Positions 10,801-64,000 of a stretch of 64,000 bases of DNA are shown here, piece after piece. The number at the start of each line of letters is the position of its first letter. Position 1 is the first letter of the stretch. This DNA comes from Synaphobranchus kaupii (lineage: Eukaryota > Chordata > Actinopteri > Anguilliformes > Synaphobranchidae). The DNA lies in NCBI GenBank assembly GCA_029718625.1, contig CM056389.1:16854296-16918295 (forward strand). The letters are read 5' to 3'. The notes beneath the pieces are model-generated. The model saw only the letters and a list, made by a program, of their open reading frames with translations. It had not been told where the DNA came from and ran no database searches. The position numbers were made by a program, and so were the translations under genes.

Positions 10801-13800
10801 GTTCTGAGTAAGGCAGAAAAAGCGGGAACAAGGCACTCTTCCGAAAGTAAATTAAAGCACTGCTACTGCCTTTTACTTCCAAAGAGTGTCTTGTTTCCTC
10901 TTTTTCTACCTCACTTTGACGCCACCCCCATTTTGTTTTTGCCAAAGAGCACTTTAGTGTACTCCGCTACACTAAAGACTTTTTACTTGTTTTTTTTTTG
11001 TCATAGCCCTCTTTATATCCGTTCTCGTTTAAACGTTAAGTATTTTTGTTCTTACGTTCACTTCTACGGAAAGCGCATGGCGTGTTTTAACGGCGGCCGA
11101 ATGAGAGCGTTTGAGCAGGCTAACTGCGCGGCTCTTAAGTGGTGCATGAGGTGGCATGGGGCCAGGTCTGGAGTGATCTCCATTCCCCTCTGGAGGAGTG
11201 AGTTTTTAACGACGCTTTGGCTCGCGTGGACGGGACATTCCCGTAAACGCCAGGGAGGGAGCGCCTCTTGGCTCATCGGAGGAGTTTAGGGACCTTTCTG
11301 TTGTGTGAACCCCCCAACCCCCTCCCCGAGGGGGTCACGACCCCTGCCCCAGACCTGCTGGGTCACAATCCAGCGCTTCCTTTTATGGCCAGAGGGGGTC
11401 ATGGGAGAATGACTCCACGCACAGCTGCTCAGTGACGGTCCTTCACGATCTCTGCTCTGACCACTGCTTCGAGAAAGCCGGATGTCGACTCCTACATCGC
11501 GTCTCACGTCGTTTTTTAAGAAGTGATCCGCAGGTTTGACAACTAGAGGAGGGATTTGTGCTATTCTCATGTAAGCTCAAATACAAGTGAACAGACCATG
11601 TGTAACCCCCAAACAAGCGGAATTAGATTTTTGTGCTGTGTAGATGTGTGACATTTCAATGAACACGATGCCTTTTGGCTAAGATCAAGTGTAAGTTTTA
11701 TTTTCTGCCCTGCACACTTGATGTTGCCTTGGGCATGATGGGCTTCATTGGAGCCTGTTGGGCTAGGATGGAGTGCAGGGTGTATTCCTCACCAACACAC
11801 TTCATCCTGCACTTCGCCTGGCCTTGAGAAGTGTGTGGTTAAAATGGAGAATGAGATATTGCACCGATTGAAGCCATCGGTCGATGCATGGTTTTGGAAT
11901 TGATTCGGATTTGGAATTGGAATTGGATACGGATACAGATACGGATTTGGATAACGATTTAGAAAACTGTGGGTAGATATGATATAAAGGGGGTTCTTTT
12001 TTACCTTCTAGAAAAAAAAAATCAATGAACAGTAGGTGGAGCTGTCTTTTATTGTAAAGCACCCTAGAATTACAATGTTCTTTTGTCCTTAAAGTGGATA
12101 ACATGGAGACTGTGTAACGCGTCCCACGTCCTCTTCCCCTCCAGATTCGGAAGGCACGGCCATGTGCGAGCTCGTTCACGTCAGGTCCGAGTCCGAGGGA
12201 CGGCCGGAGAGGACCTTTCACCTGTGCTGCAGGTGAGCCAGGCCGCATTTTTAACCCTTTACTGTCTTTTCAACCAAGAGGTAGCCTGCAGTTTGATTTA
12301 CACGCAGTCTTACTAAGAATATGTAGGACAATTCATGGGTTTAGTGGGAGGAAAGTGGCGAGCATTGCTGGGCTGAATGGCCTGTTCTCGTCGTTAAGTT
12401 ACGTTATGTTATGGTGAAACACTCTTGGCGTACAGTGGGGATTGAGAAAGGACTACTGAAGCCTTGCTCCTTCATTCTGCTACAAGTATATGTCAGGTGG
12501 TGGTAATAATAATAATAATAATAATAATGTATTGTGTTTATATCGTGATTTTTTTAAAACTCAAAGCGCCTTACAATGATGAGGGGGAAACTCTCCTCCG
12601 CCAACACCAATGTATAGTAGCCTGATACACGGCAGCCATTTTGTACCAGAACTCATATAATTGGGCAGGTACTGTGGGAGAATGCATGTACTCCACAGTG
12701 GAGATGATTTCCCATGATGTTTCTACAGGCTGTTGAAGGCAGGCCCGTGTTAATGTTAGCGTATGTTAGCATAGCTCAGTACCTACTGGTTCTGTTGGTT
12801 TGATCTCATTGAAACTCAGTGAGAGCGCATCAACTATTCAAATCTCAGACTTACTTTTAAGAACTTGCACAATTTGGTTCCAACCATTTTTGACTCATTA
12901 ATAGCTAGGCTCCACTATTCCCATGGCACTAGTACACGCAACACCACAGATGGCAACAGCCGAACCGGACACTGTAGATCTGCCTTTGCTCTGACCGCAT
13001 TCTCTGTTAAAGGCACAAGGCTCTGGAACTCCCTACCTGGCAACATAAAACAAATCCACCACCTTATGCGCGTTCTCTACTGCTGTTAAAACCTGGCAAA
13101 AGCTTAACCAAAATTGTAATCGCATTTCAAACTAATCTGCCCAAATGTCATTTAATGTGTTTTCATATTAGGTGTTATCTGATTTTAATACTGTAATGTT
13201 GTATTAGAATTTTTAAAGTATTGTGTAATTGTTTCTTTTTCAAGGTGTACTATCAATGCCCATCAAGAGACTGAAAATTTGCTTTCGCTAAAAACATATG
13301 CACAATGCATCGGACACTACCCCTGCAACCGTCAATGTTTCTTCATGCCTGTCCCTTTCAAATAATAATTTAAAAAACTGTAAACTACAATATTTGCCCA
13401 GAGTTGGTTGGGTGAATTGATTGGTTGACACATTACATTTGTTTCTGGGAGGGAGGGGGAGGGGGGACCTCGAACTAACAAGAAATATGATTGGGCAGTC
13501 TTGGTCTTGAGACAGTCGAACAATTTAAATGTGAAACGTTCAACCCACTTCATTACTGATGCAATGATAAGCACCAATACAAAGGGCCATGTCCAGACCA
13601 CTTGGTCATTTCTCTCTGGCTGGCAGTATGTCTAACGGTCTGGGCTACTGGAAGGCATGCTGGAGGCAAAGCTAATCTACAGCTGTGGCAAGGTGCCCGA
13701 GGACAGCTTGTAAAATCAATGTTCCTGGATATGGGAGTAAATTGAGTCTATGGAGTTTGAGGTTTGCGCAGGCTGAAAATGCTAATCAACGTCCATCTTA

Positions 13801-15311
13801 TTTAAGGAACTAACATCTGATTGGTCAGATTTTAGCGCTTCCCTGTGATTAAGGTGGGTGGGATAATCAGATCAAATAATCAAATCCTCCCTCTGCTCTC
13901 TCCCAGTTCCCCAGAGAGTAAGAAGGACTTCCTGAAGTCTGTACACTCCATACTGAGAGATAAACAACGCCGGCAGCTTCTCAAGACCGAGAGTCGACCG
14001 CCGAACCAGCAGTACGTCCCATTCGGAGGGAAGCGTCTCTGTGCCCTAAAAGGAGGCCGGTCCTCCATGAACAGAGCAGGTAACTTACTCAGAATCACTG
14101 AGTCATTCACTCACTGAGTCGCTTGCTGGTTCACTCACTCATTTTCTCACTCACCGATTCATTCACTCAGTCTCACTAATTCACCCAACAATTCACTCAC
14201 TCAACGAGTCATTCACTCACTTTCTCACTTGCTGATTCACTCACTCATTTTCTCACTCACCAATTCTCTCACTAACTCAACCACAGGTTCTCTCACTCAT
14301 TGCCTGAATTACCTGTTCACTAACTGAGATTCATGCGCACATGCACTCATGACTCATGAACTCATTCAAGCACACTCATTAAGTCACTGATTCACTGATT
14401 CAACACACTAATTTGCTCTTTAAAATACTCCCTGGGTTTTAAACAGGGGGTCCGCAGACCCGTGGGGTTCCTGGAAGGTACTGTAGGGGGTCCCTGGCCA
14501 GACTTGATATGCAATGACTATATATAGGTTTATAGATTTGGTAAAATAGTTAAAAATATAAAACTTTTAAAAAATATACATATATATATAACCCTTTTTA
14601 ACTTATGACGGTGGGTCCCCAGAATTACTCGCTCACTTTGAGCGCATTTTTGATTGGAGGTTTTGAGAGATGTGTGTTTGTGTGTGCATGTTTATGTGTG
14701 TTTGTCAGTGGATAGTGTTGGCAGGATTGAGATCGTTCTGAACCCTGCTCTCTCCCCCTCCCCCCCAGCCTCCCCTCCATCTCGAACCCTGGGCCGGAAG
14801 TCACTGGTGCGCAACCGTTTCACCATCGACACGGACATCGTGTTCCACGGCAGCCCCATCAGGGACACGCCCCCACATCAGCCGGCCACGCCCCCATCCC
14901 CGTCCCCGCCCCCTCCCCGGCAGCACGCCGCCACCCCCCACCGGAGACACGGACCGCTGGGTGGAGGAGCAGTTCGACCTGGGTCGCTACGACGACCAGG
15001 ACGACATCAAGGAGACGGACATCCTTAGCGACGACGACGAGTATTGCGAGTCGGTGCGGGGGCCCTCGGCCGAGCCCAGCCTGGAGGCCCCAGTCGGGGC
15101 CCTTTCCCTGGAGACGGGGAGGGGGGAGGAGCAGGAGGACGAGGGCGGGGCCCAGGGACGAGGCCACGCCCATGGCCGCGCCCTAAAGCTGTCCCACCTG
15201 AGGAAGCAGTGCGCAGTGGAACGGGCGGCTTCGGCGGACGGGGAGGTGATTTGGGTGCGGCGGGCCTCGCGCGATTTCGCGGCCTCTCACAACGCCGGCG
15301 ACATCTTCTGA
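4206..15311 (+). CDS. tiam1: Rac-specific GEF TIAM1, C-terminal 620 residues in 12 exons (5' exons outside window)
   Basis: TIAM1 exchanges GDP for GTP on Rac1 at the plasma membrane, driving lamellipodia, cell adhesion and polarity. The exons encode a short linker, a complete DH catalytic domain (from [21 protein letters not shown] through [20 protein letters not shown] to EQTGEKKE), the C-terminal PH domain (from [12 protein letters not shown] to [14 protein letters not shown]) and an acidic tail ([14 protein letters not shown]) ending with the TIAM1-like EVIWVRR segment. The tail separates it from TIAM2. All introns are GT-AG and phases agree throughout. Exons sum to 1864 nt, one more than a multiple of three, because of an apparent extra C in the last exon. 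The N-terminal PH, RBD and PDZ domains must lie before the window. Teleost a/b paralog not resolved. Confidence 0.95.
4389..4537 (+). repeat. Two-copy 72-bp tandem duplication containing the exon A splice donor
   Basis: The segment starting at the last codon of exon A (aaagtgagtctccctgcggg) recurs exactly 72 bp later at 4461. A third partial start (aaagtgatcc) follows at about 4534. Copies one and two differ only near the end (gcacccc against gcatcccc). The unit carries the complete 5' splice site. Confidence 0.95.
4835..4903 (+). CDS. tiam1: tiam1 exon B: DH domain
   Basis: 23 codons, phase 0. The acceptor is tttcag|gat and the donor gag|gtatga. It encodes [20 protein letters not shown], the DH segment after conserved region 1, and is strongly TIAM1-like. 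Confidence 0.95.
4904..5879. other. tiam1 intron, largely unique sequence
   Basis: No gene or recognisable transposon. It contains a 13-bp poly-G run at 5196-5208. The rest is ordinary AT-rich intron sequence. Confidence 0.7.
5880..6005 (+). CDS. tiam1: tiam1 exon C: DH domain
   Basis: 42 codons, phase 0. The acceptor is ttttaaag|ctg (an AAG-type acceptor) and the donor aag|gtagcc. It encodes [20 protein letters not shown] and on to VDQFK, a helical DH segment almost identical to vertebrate TIAM1. Confidence 0.96.
6190..6365. repeat. Diverged hAT-type MITE fragment in tiam1 intron
   Basis: It contains gtcctggagggccacagtgtc near one end and cactgcagccctccgggat near the other, matching by eye the ends of the MITE with clean target duplications at 36530-36724. 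Boundaries are eroded and no target duplication is visible. Confidence 0.5.
6534..6642 (+). CDS. tiam1: tiam1 exon D: DH domain
   Basis: 109 bp, phase 0 in and phase 1 out. The acceptor follows a C-rich tract (cccccccacag) and the donor is aaag|gtaacc, followed by a 19-nt poly-C run (6647-6665). It encodes [20 protein letters not shown] and on to VPKVLVK, part of the DH bundle. Confidence 0.96.
7266..7445 (+). CDS. tiam1: tiam1 exon E: DH core, flanked on both sides by (GT)n
   Basis: 180 bp, phase 1 in and out, so skipping it would keep the frame and remove 60 residues. It encodes [15 protein letters not shown], then [20 protein letters not shown], the DH conserved region 3 helix that packs on Rac. 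The acceptor is preceded by (TG)n rather than pyrimidines (about 7238-7262, then gcag), and the donor is the first repeat of a 54-bp (GT)n run (7446-7499). Confidence 0.95.
7446..7882. repeat. Compound (GT)n / (CGTG)n microsatellite block in tiam1 intron
   Basis: Pure (GT)n at 7446-7499 is followed by three degenerate units that join a gtactgcagt segment to GT runs (about 7500-7660), then gt/at-rich sequence, (CTGT)n at about 7818-7830 and (CGTG)n at 7831-7882. The first repeat doubles as the exon E splice donor. Confidence 0.9.
7990..8108 (+). CDS. tiam1: tiam1 exon F: end of DH domain
   Basis: 119 bp, phase 1 in and phase 0 out. The acceptor is cacgcag|tcg and the donor gag|gtgagc. It encodes [20 protein letters not shown] and on to [12 protein letters not shown], the last DH helix and the link to the PH domain. 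Confidence 0.96.
8541..8711. repeat. (GTGA)n microsatellite, about 43 units
   Basis: An almost perfect gtga tandem array in a tiam1 intron, preceded by a GAGA-rich stretch. The same motif forms a second array at 31521-31598. Ser-Leu-Thr-His repeats in reverse translations come from this tract and are not protein. Confidence 0.97.
8962..9070 (+). CDS. tiam1: tiam1 exon G: start of C-terminal PH domain
   Basis: 109 bp, phase 0 in and phase 1 out. It encodes [20 protein letters not shown] and on to KKDPELAAF, the first strands of the PH domain that follows the DH. The acceptor (tactccag) has a (GT)n run in place of a long pyrimidine tract. A CA/CCACA repeat begins about 16 bp after the donor (9086-9140). 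Confidence 0.95.
9071..10114. other. tiam1 intron: CA repeat and interspersed-repeat debris
   Basis: 9086-9140 is a CA/CCACA repeat. About 9676-9800 resembles the widespread fish repeat with caattc-rich start and tacagcactgtttac core. The remainder shows nothing recognisable. Confidence 0.6.
10115..10173 (+). CDS. tiam1: tiam1 exon H: PH domain
   Basis: 59 bp, phase 1 in and phase 0 out. The acceptor is acattttag|tc and the donor ata|gtaagt. With the preceding G it encodes [20 protein letters not shown], a PH beta-strand pair with a basic loop. Confidence 0.95.
10637..10739 (+). CDS. tiam1: tiam1 exon I: PH domain
   Basis: 103 bp, phase 0 in and phase 1 out. The acceptor is ccattaaag|ggc and the donor acgg|gtaacc. 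It encodes [20 protein letters not shown] and on to [11 protein letters not shown]; the DPFRFRHMI core is diagnostic of TIAM proteins. The preceding about 240 bp of intron (10400-10630) looks like decayed tandem units containing a gcctg...tcactgtaaac pattern. Confidence 0.95.
10740..12144. other. tiam1 intron, mostly unique
   Basis: Begins with a (CT)n tract (about 10757-10795). No transposon or gene is recognised in 10800-12140. A run of gattcgg/gataacgg-like short repeats sits at 11890-11960. Confidence 0.6.
12145..12232 (+). CDS. tiam1: tiam1 exon J: PH domain
   Basis: 88 bp, phase 1 in and phase 2 out. The acceptor is ctccag|att and the donor gcag|gtgagc. It encodes [20 protein letters not shown] and on to RTFHLCC, the late PH strands. 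Confidence 0.95.
12233..13906. other. tiam1 intron with an (AAT)n repeat and LINE debris
   Basis: 12503-12528 is (AAT)n. 12529-12720 resembles a fish interspersed repeat (tcaaagcgccttaca core, then ggcagccattttgt) also seen at 63380-63500. A LINE 3' coding fragment follows (12840-13130). 13330-13900 shows no recognised feature. Confidence 0.65.
12840..13130 (+). mobile_element. Non-LTR retrotransposon (LINE) 3' end fragment
   Basis: The + strand reads ...[18 protein letters not shown], then [14 protein letters not shown] and a Phe/Trp-rich end. The C-termini of many L2/CR1/jockey-type ORF2 proteins end with such a trait (basic residues, then LWNSLP, then a helical tail). No RT or endonuclease domain remains. 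Clade not assignable by eye. Confidence 0.6.
13907..14079 (+). CDS. tiam1: tiam1 exon K: PH C-terminal helix and start of tail
   Basis: 173 bp, phase 2 in and phase 1 out. The acceptor is ctctcccag|tt and the donor gcag|gtaact. It encodes the PH C-terminal helix ([20 protein letters not shown]) and the conserved TIAM segment [18 protein letters not shown]. Confidence 0.96.
14080..14768. other. tiam1 intron: decayed CACT repeats and a MITE-like segment
   Basis: 14085-14410 is a decayed minisatellite of cactcactgattc-like units. 14443-14630 is an interspersed repeat (acagggggtcc start, gaaggtactgtagggggtcc, atgcaatgactatata) that recurs at 32836-33050. A C-rich acceptor tract precedes the last exon. 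Confidence 0.7.
14769..15311 (+). CDS. tiam1: tiam1 last exon: acidic tail and stop, with an apparent 1-bp frameshift
   Basis: Phase 1 in. It opens with [20 protein letters not shown] in one frame and continues as [20 protein letters not shown], then [18 protein letters not shown], in the next frame; the stop TGA is at 15309-15311. The change lies in a Pro-rich GC-rich stretch; the simplest explanation is one extra C in the C6 run 14934-14939. It may be an assembly error. Compared with mammals the tail is rich in Gly/Glu. It ends EVIWVRR...DFA plus a short divergent terminus. Confidence 0.9.
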   Translation, partial: PPLHLEPWAGSHWCATVSPSTRTSCSTAAPSGTRPHISRPRPHPRPRPLPGSTPPPPTGDTDRWVEEQFDLGRYDDQDDIKETDILSDDDEYCESVRGPSAEPSLEAPVGALSLETGRGEEQEDEGGAQGRGHAHGRALKLSHLRKQCAVERAASADGEVIWVRRASRDFAASHNAGDIF

Positions 15312-16990
15312 AAGCGGGGAGCGCCGCAGCGCTAACGGACACTGTGTGCCTCACAACACCCCCCCCCGCCCCCCCCACATGCTTCCCATAATGCTTCAAC
15401 AATCACATTCCGTTCCAAAGCAAAAGGCTTAGGACCAAACGCACTCTGCTCTGTTTGGATGGAGCAAAGAGTGACATAAACTTAACCACTGTAAACCATC
15501 ACATCATCACCATTCACACAGGAGCAATATATACCCTCCCCCCAGGGCTCTACAGTGCTCCCAATTTAGGAGCATTTGCTCCTGAAAATTGATGTGTGCT
15601 AACTGGAAAAATAATTTAGGAGCACATCTACTAATTGGGGTTTTCAACTTAGGAGTACATGTGCTCGTTCAAAAAATAAAGTTAGCATAGTAGAGTCCGG
15701 CCCCATCACCTCACCTGCTCAGGCAACAATGCGAGGTTAAGCAAGAGGGGGGGGTCTCCTTTGTACAATCATGATATCCAATCACGCGGTTTGCACACGC
15801 ACTCGGGCAGCTACGTTTTCTGGACTGCAATTTGTTTCCGCCCCACACCAACCTCCCCCCAAATGTAATATTTTAAAATTTTGGAATGTCGGTATTTTTC
15901 CCATTTTGGACGGTGGAGACGATATCTGTATCACGCTCAAGGGCTGCATTATTTATTCTGTCCTGTAGGGGGCTCTCTGTGGAAAGACTGCTGTATTAAT
16001 TAATCTCGTGAGGTTTACCTGCACTTGTACCGTCGTAAAGTTGCGCGCAGGCCTACTGTCGGAGCACATCGCTGTCTCTTCTTCTATAGTCCATTAATAT
16101 GCATGGACCCCCCCCCCCCCCCCCCCCCCCCCACACACACACACAGACAATCTCCATTTCGTTTTGTTTTTTGCGTCATCGAGTGGGAAGAAGGACTATG
16201 CAGCTATCCTGCTTTTTCTATTCTGTTTACATAACATTCCACTGAGTTCTGTTTACATAACATTCCACTTTCCAGTATTAACCACCGCCTGTCTTCGCAT
16301 TAAGAGAAGGGATTTACAAAAAATAAGTCCGGTTTTACTTGAAGTTTCATACTTAAAAGTCATTGAAAAACGAATTCGATTGCAAATATACAAATACCGA
16401 AAATCACATTACGATCGCTTTACATTTATCACGATGGATTCTTTTATTATTAGTTTAATGCCGTTTTCAGATGCATCTGGCCTATTCCTGATGTGGACCG
16501 TAGGCTACTGCTGTTTGTGAATGCCTCTGCGCGACACTCTTTGTGGGAAAACCTCGGATTGTCCAAACGGATTGATTGACGCACGTTTCCCGTGCATTGA
16601 AAAGGCACTTAACGTCATTACTCAAATCTAAAATGGAGTTGGTCCTGCATGTTTTTTGATTGCAAGATGTGTGACATATCCATTACCACCAAGTAGTCAG
16701 AATAAAATATTTTTTGTTCATTTTTTCTAAAGAAAAAAAAAAGAAAAAAGCCATGTTATTTGGCTTGCCACTCCAGACAAATATATATTTTTAATGAAGA
16801 CAAATCCCTCAGATTGTGACATGCAATCAAAATCTGGTTTGAATGATCCCAGTAGAAGGACTGTCTGTTTTGGAGAGAGGAGAGAAATCCTTTATAGACC
16901 TACCTGTTGTGCTACCAAGATTTACTTTTTAAACCTGTGTAGGTACATAGAACTGTGTATTAATATTATATTGAAATAAATTGTTTTCTT
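15312..16990 (+). other. tiam1: tiam1 3' untranslated region
   Basis: About 1.7 kb without coding signal. 15544-15690 holds cagggctctacagtgctccc and repeated tttaggagca motifs that resemble a fish hAT terminal region, and an early AATAAA at 15675-15680. 16108-16132 is a 25-nt poly-C run. The likely main end is the AATAAA at 16975-16980. Confidence 0.6.
16975..16980 (+). terminator. tiam1: Polyadenylation signal AATAAA, probable tiam1 3' end
   Basis: Canonical hexamer followed 14 nt later by a GT-rich element (cgtgtgtggact, from 16994). It lies just before the intergenic MITE. Alternative AATAAA at 15675 and an AATAAAA at about 16701. Confidence 0.55.
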
Positions 16991-17051
16991 AACGTGTGTG
17001 GACTTCTGTAATTTCATTATTTTCAAAATGAATTACCTTCTATTTACATCC

Positions 17052-17465
17052 TTAAAGGTTGTATCAGCGATTTTGGGTGACGTCACTTCTGAAGCGAAAT
17101 CCCAAACAAACATACTTATGAATAATTATGTTATGTTTTAAAAAATAGTGTTCAAGCATCCAGAATTATAACCACGTTAATAACGTTTGTAAGAAACCAA
17201 ACCGTTTGTAAATCCGTCAAGATTTCAGCGAGATAAGAGTATTAGCGTTTGTGCAGATCATTGTGATTGGAATACTGTTTATTTTGGTTTTGAGTGGTTG
17301 GTAGTACCATTTGTTTTTGTGTACGATCTCGGAGCATAGGCTGCCTACAGAGACGCGGTTTTTTGACGGCCTGCTTATGGGGCGGGCAGCTAGCGGATCG
17401 TGAGGAAAAATCAGATGAATGTGATCATTTATGTTTCCACCCAAAATCGCTGATACAACCTTTAA
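17052..17465. mobile_element. TTAA-flanked MITE (copy 2, short form)
   Basis: Element 17056-17461 with AGGTTGTATCAGCG ends and TTAA on both sides. It shares nearly all of its sequence with the MITE at 1141-1759 in opposite orientation, but has a short inverted repeat at its left end instead of the second long arm. Confidence 0.85.
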
Positions 17466-19322
17466 TTTTGAAAAAGTATTTTTCCAGAATGACAGCAGCA
17501 GATAAGTCAGTCTAACCATGTTTTTTATTTTAAATCAGACTCTTTATCACTTTTTTTTTTTTTTACATTTAAAGTTTTCAGTAAGTATAATATAAAAGTG
17601 TATAAATTTATGAACAGGAAAATAAAAGTTTCCTTTTGAAAGCAAAAGATGTCATTTCTAAACTAGAGAGCTGGTGGTCAGACATGGTGTCTGTTCTGAT
17701 TGGATATTTGCTTCAAGTACACTTTGATTGGTGGCCCACTAAACAGACATACCACTGCTGATTGGCTAAAATGGTGATCCCACATTACTTGCGTAAAAAA
17801 CCGGCCTCCAAATGACCAATGCAAAAATTGGTCTGTAGTCGGCTGTATAAGAACTTTGTTGCTTTCAGGTTTAAAAAAAAATAAAAAATTTAATAACTCA
17901 AATAATAAAAACTCGACTGAATAAAATGGGCTTAATGTCAGAAATCATTTATATTACAAGGGATATATTGCACTAGCCACCCATGTCCAGCAGATGGAGC
18001 ACAAGGTCTACCTTTCAAAACGTGGGACTAAGTTGATGGATCAAGGAGTTACGTTTTAGCCAATGTTATTTTTCAGGTCAACAGTTCAGTTGGCATGGTT
18101 ACAGCCTGCAGTTGGAGGCAACATAACAATGCACCTTCATGTTCAACTATCGTATCCCACCATCCGGCGATAAAGAACACGTGTGGAATTGCGGATATGG
18201 CTCACCTGCCAAGTGCACTTAACGGTGACCCCGGCCATTGGAACGCTCTTGACCTGGCCTATGAATAATTCTTAAATCATATCACTCCTCCTAGTAATAG
18301 CTTTTTCATTTTACGTTTCTTTATTCGTTGACGCAAGTAGAAAAGTGTAGCACTCCATTATTTGCCAATAAGGATAAATAAACGGCCAATTAAAGATCGA
18401 TTTGTACACATAGCCTAGGCCTACAGACCCCCAACTCGGTGCTTCGAAATTTCACCTTAATTACCAGGTTTACCAGGTAGGTCTACTTTTAGTATGTCAA
18501 ACCCAGTAACTCGAATCACAATGTAAATGTCAGTGTACCGTTGTTCCTAACGCATTTGCTTCCACAATAAATTCGTGGTTGGTGATAAAAAATATATAAA
18601 TATACTCAAACATAAGCACTTATATATAGGCCTATATTTGTTTGCATCTTTATTCACGTTATTTGCATGATTTTACATTGAATAAAATGACACGAGTCAG
18701 AATTTACTCGCTTTTTGTTTGGTTTTCCTTCCAGATCTTATCGATTTTCAAATGGAATTGTATCTTTCCAAAACACCTTGAATGCAGGATGAACTGTCGG
18801 ATTACACAATGCATCCGTTCCGAATGTAGGTTAAACTGCATGAACTGATTTTATTTTATTTATTTATTTTTTACCAATCCGTGTTTGGTAGTGTAGCTAC
18901 AAAATACTTTAATCTTGCGGGAGCTTCTTCCGGCTGTTATGGAGATTAGTTTTGCATTTTCATCAGGACGCGAGCAAAGATGTAATCATTTCTCGATGTT
19001 CCAGCTCAAGAGACAACGTCCAGGGCGAATTTAGCCAGATCTGAAGTTAATCCTCAGATCGCATTGTGAGCGTGGAGTGGGAGCTCAGCCCACAGTTGAG
19101 AACGCGCACGGAGCGGGACGCTCTTGGTATTTTTCTACAATTCTCTTTCAGTTCTTATTATGCGCCGAGACCAATAAGGAAAGAGATGCATTCAGTGGTA
19201 AAACGTTTTGAATAGGACAGCGGTGCCCTACTTGGTGTGATGGGTTAGGTCGGGAAAACGGGGCTCGGTTTGAGCAACACTTGCAAGAGAACGTTTTTTT
19301 TTTTTTTTAAATTCTCTCCAGA

Positions 19323-19421
19323 ATGCAGAGCAAGAGAGAGTGATGGAAGTTGGATGCCAGTTTATTTCTCGTTCGGATACAAGGACTGGCGAATGACTGG
19401 CGCATGACTGGCGCGAATTAA
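19323..19421 (+). promoter_or_regulatory. grik1: Cluster of upstream ORFs before the grik1 start
   Basis: Short ORFs open at 19323 (6 codons), 19343 (17 codons), 19354 (17 codons), 19393 (4 codons, in frame with the previous one) and 19404 (5 codons, ending at 19421, five bases before the main ATG). The last two overlap as ATGA. If the leader includes them they should reduce translation. The transcription start is not known from the sequence. Confidence 0.5.
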
Positions 19422-19426
19422 AGAAA

Positions 19427-64000
<44,574 letters not shown>

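Larger units (their letters stand above)
16991..19426. other. tiam1-grik1 intergenic region and grik1 leader
   Basis: Contains the second TTAA MITE (17052-17465) and otherwise AT-rich sequence without recognisable genes. The last 600 bp (from about 18880) are less AT-rich and should hold the grik1 promoter and 5' leader, though no TATA box or initiator could be fixed. Confidence 0.6.

Noticed and set aside
15025..15402. Antisense Arg/Pro-rich open frames over the last tiam1 exon
   Set aside because: Shadow frames of a GC-rich coding exon.
18642..18848. A small gene between tiam1 and grik1
   Set aside because: Short AT-rich frame without recognisable domain, splice context or codon bias.

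Overview
This is vertebrate nuclear DNA, almost certainly from a ray-finned fish. It has split genes with GT-AG introns and dense CA/GT microsatellites. Its mobile elements are of kinds common in fish: Tc1/mariner, hAT and hAT MITEs, TTAA-flanked MITEs, Penelope-like elements and tRNA-derived SINEs. I see no operons, CRISPR arrays or bacterial features, and recognise no viral gene.

Two protein genes lie head to tail on the + strand. The first (4206-15311) is the 3' part of tiam1, the Rac guanine-nucleotide exchange factor. Twelve exons encode the segment before the DH domain, the whole DH domain, the C-terminal PH domain and the C-terminal tail. The second (19427 to the window end) is grik1, the GluK1 kainate-receptor subunit. 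Its first twelve exons encode the signal peptide, amino-terminal domain and the first half of the ligand-binding domain; the channel lies beyond the window. From memory, human TIAM1 and GRIK1 have the same order and orientation on chromosome 21, but further apart and with CLDN8/CLDN17 and keratin-associated genes between them. Here the tiam1 stop and grik1 start are only 4.1 kb apart. I cannot tell which teleost paralog (a or b) each gene is.

Layout: 1-2850, part of a decayed hAT transposon (minus strand) interrupted by a TTAA-flanked MITE. 2851-15311, tiam1 exons, with microsatellites touching several splice sites. 15312-about 16990, tiam1 3'UTR. 16991-19426, intergenic, with a second copy of the TTAA MITE and the grik1 leader. 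19545-42768, a 23-kb grik1 intron 1 packed with a Penelope-like element, Tc1 elements, hAT and Harbinger-type MITEs, SINEs and a 77-bp higher-order minisatellite. 42769-64000, grik1 exons 2-12, with long poly-G/poly-C runs around exon 3, two VNTRs and more SINEs.

The most interesting signals are: a 27-copy pyrimidine-rich VNTR ending 27 bp before the 45-bp grik1 exon that matches the GluK1 15-residue cassette; an in-frame 72-bp duplication of a tiam1 splice donor; (GT)n repeats forming both splice sites of one tiam1 exon; G/C homopolymers bracketing grik1 exon 3; a hammerhead-ribozyme-like core in a Penelope-type fragment nested in a MITE; and an apparent 1-bp frameshift in the last tiam1 exon. 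I found no clearly new biological system. These are locus-level hypotheses read by eye, without alignment or folding software.
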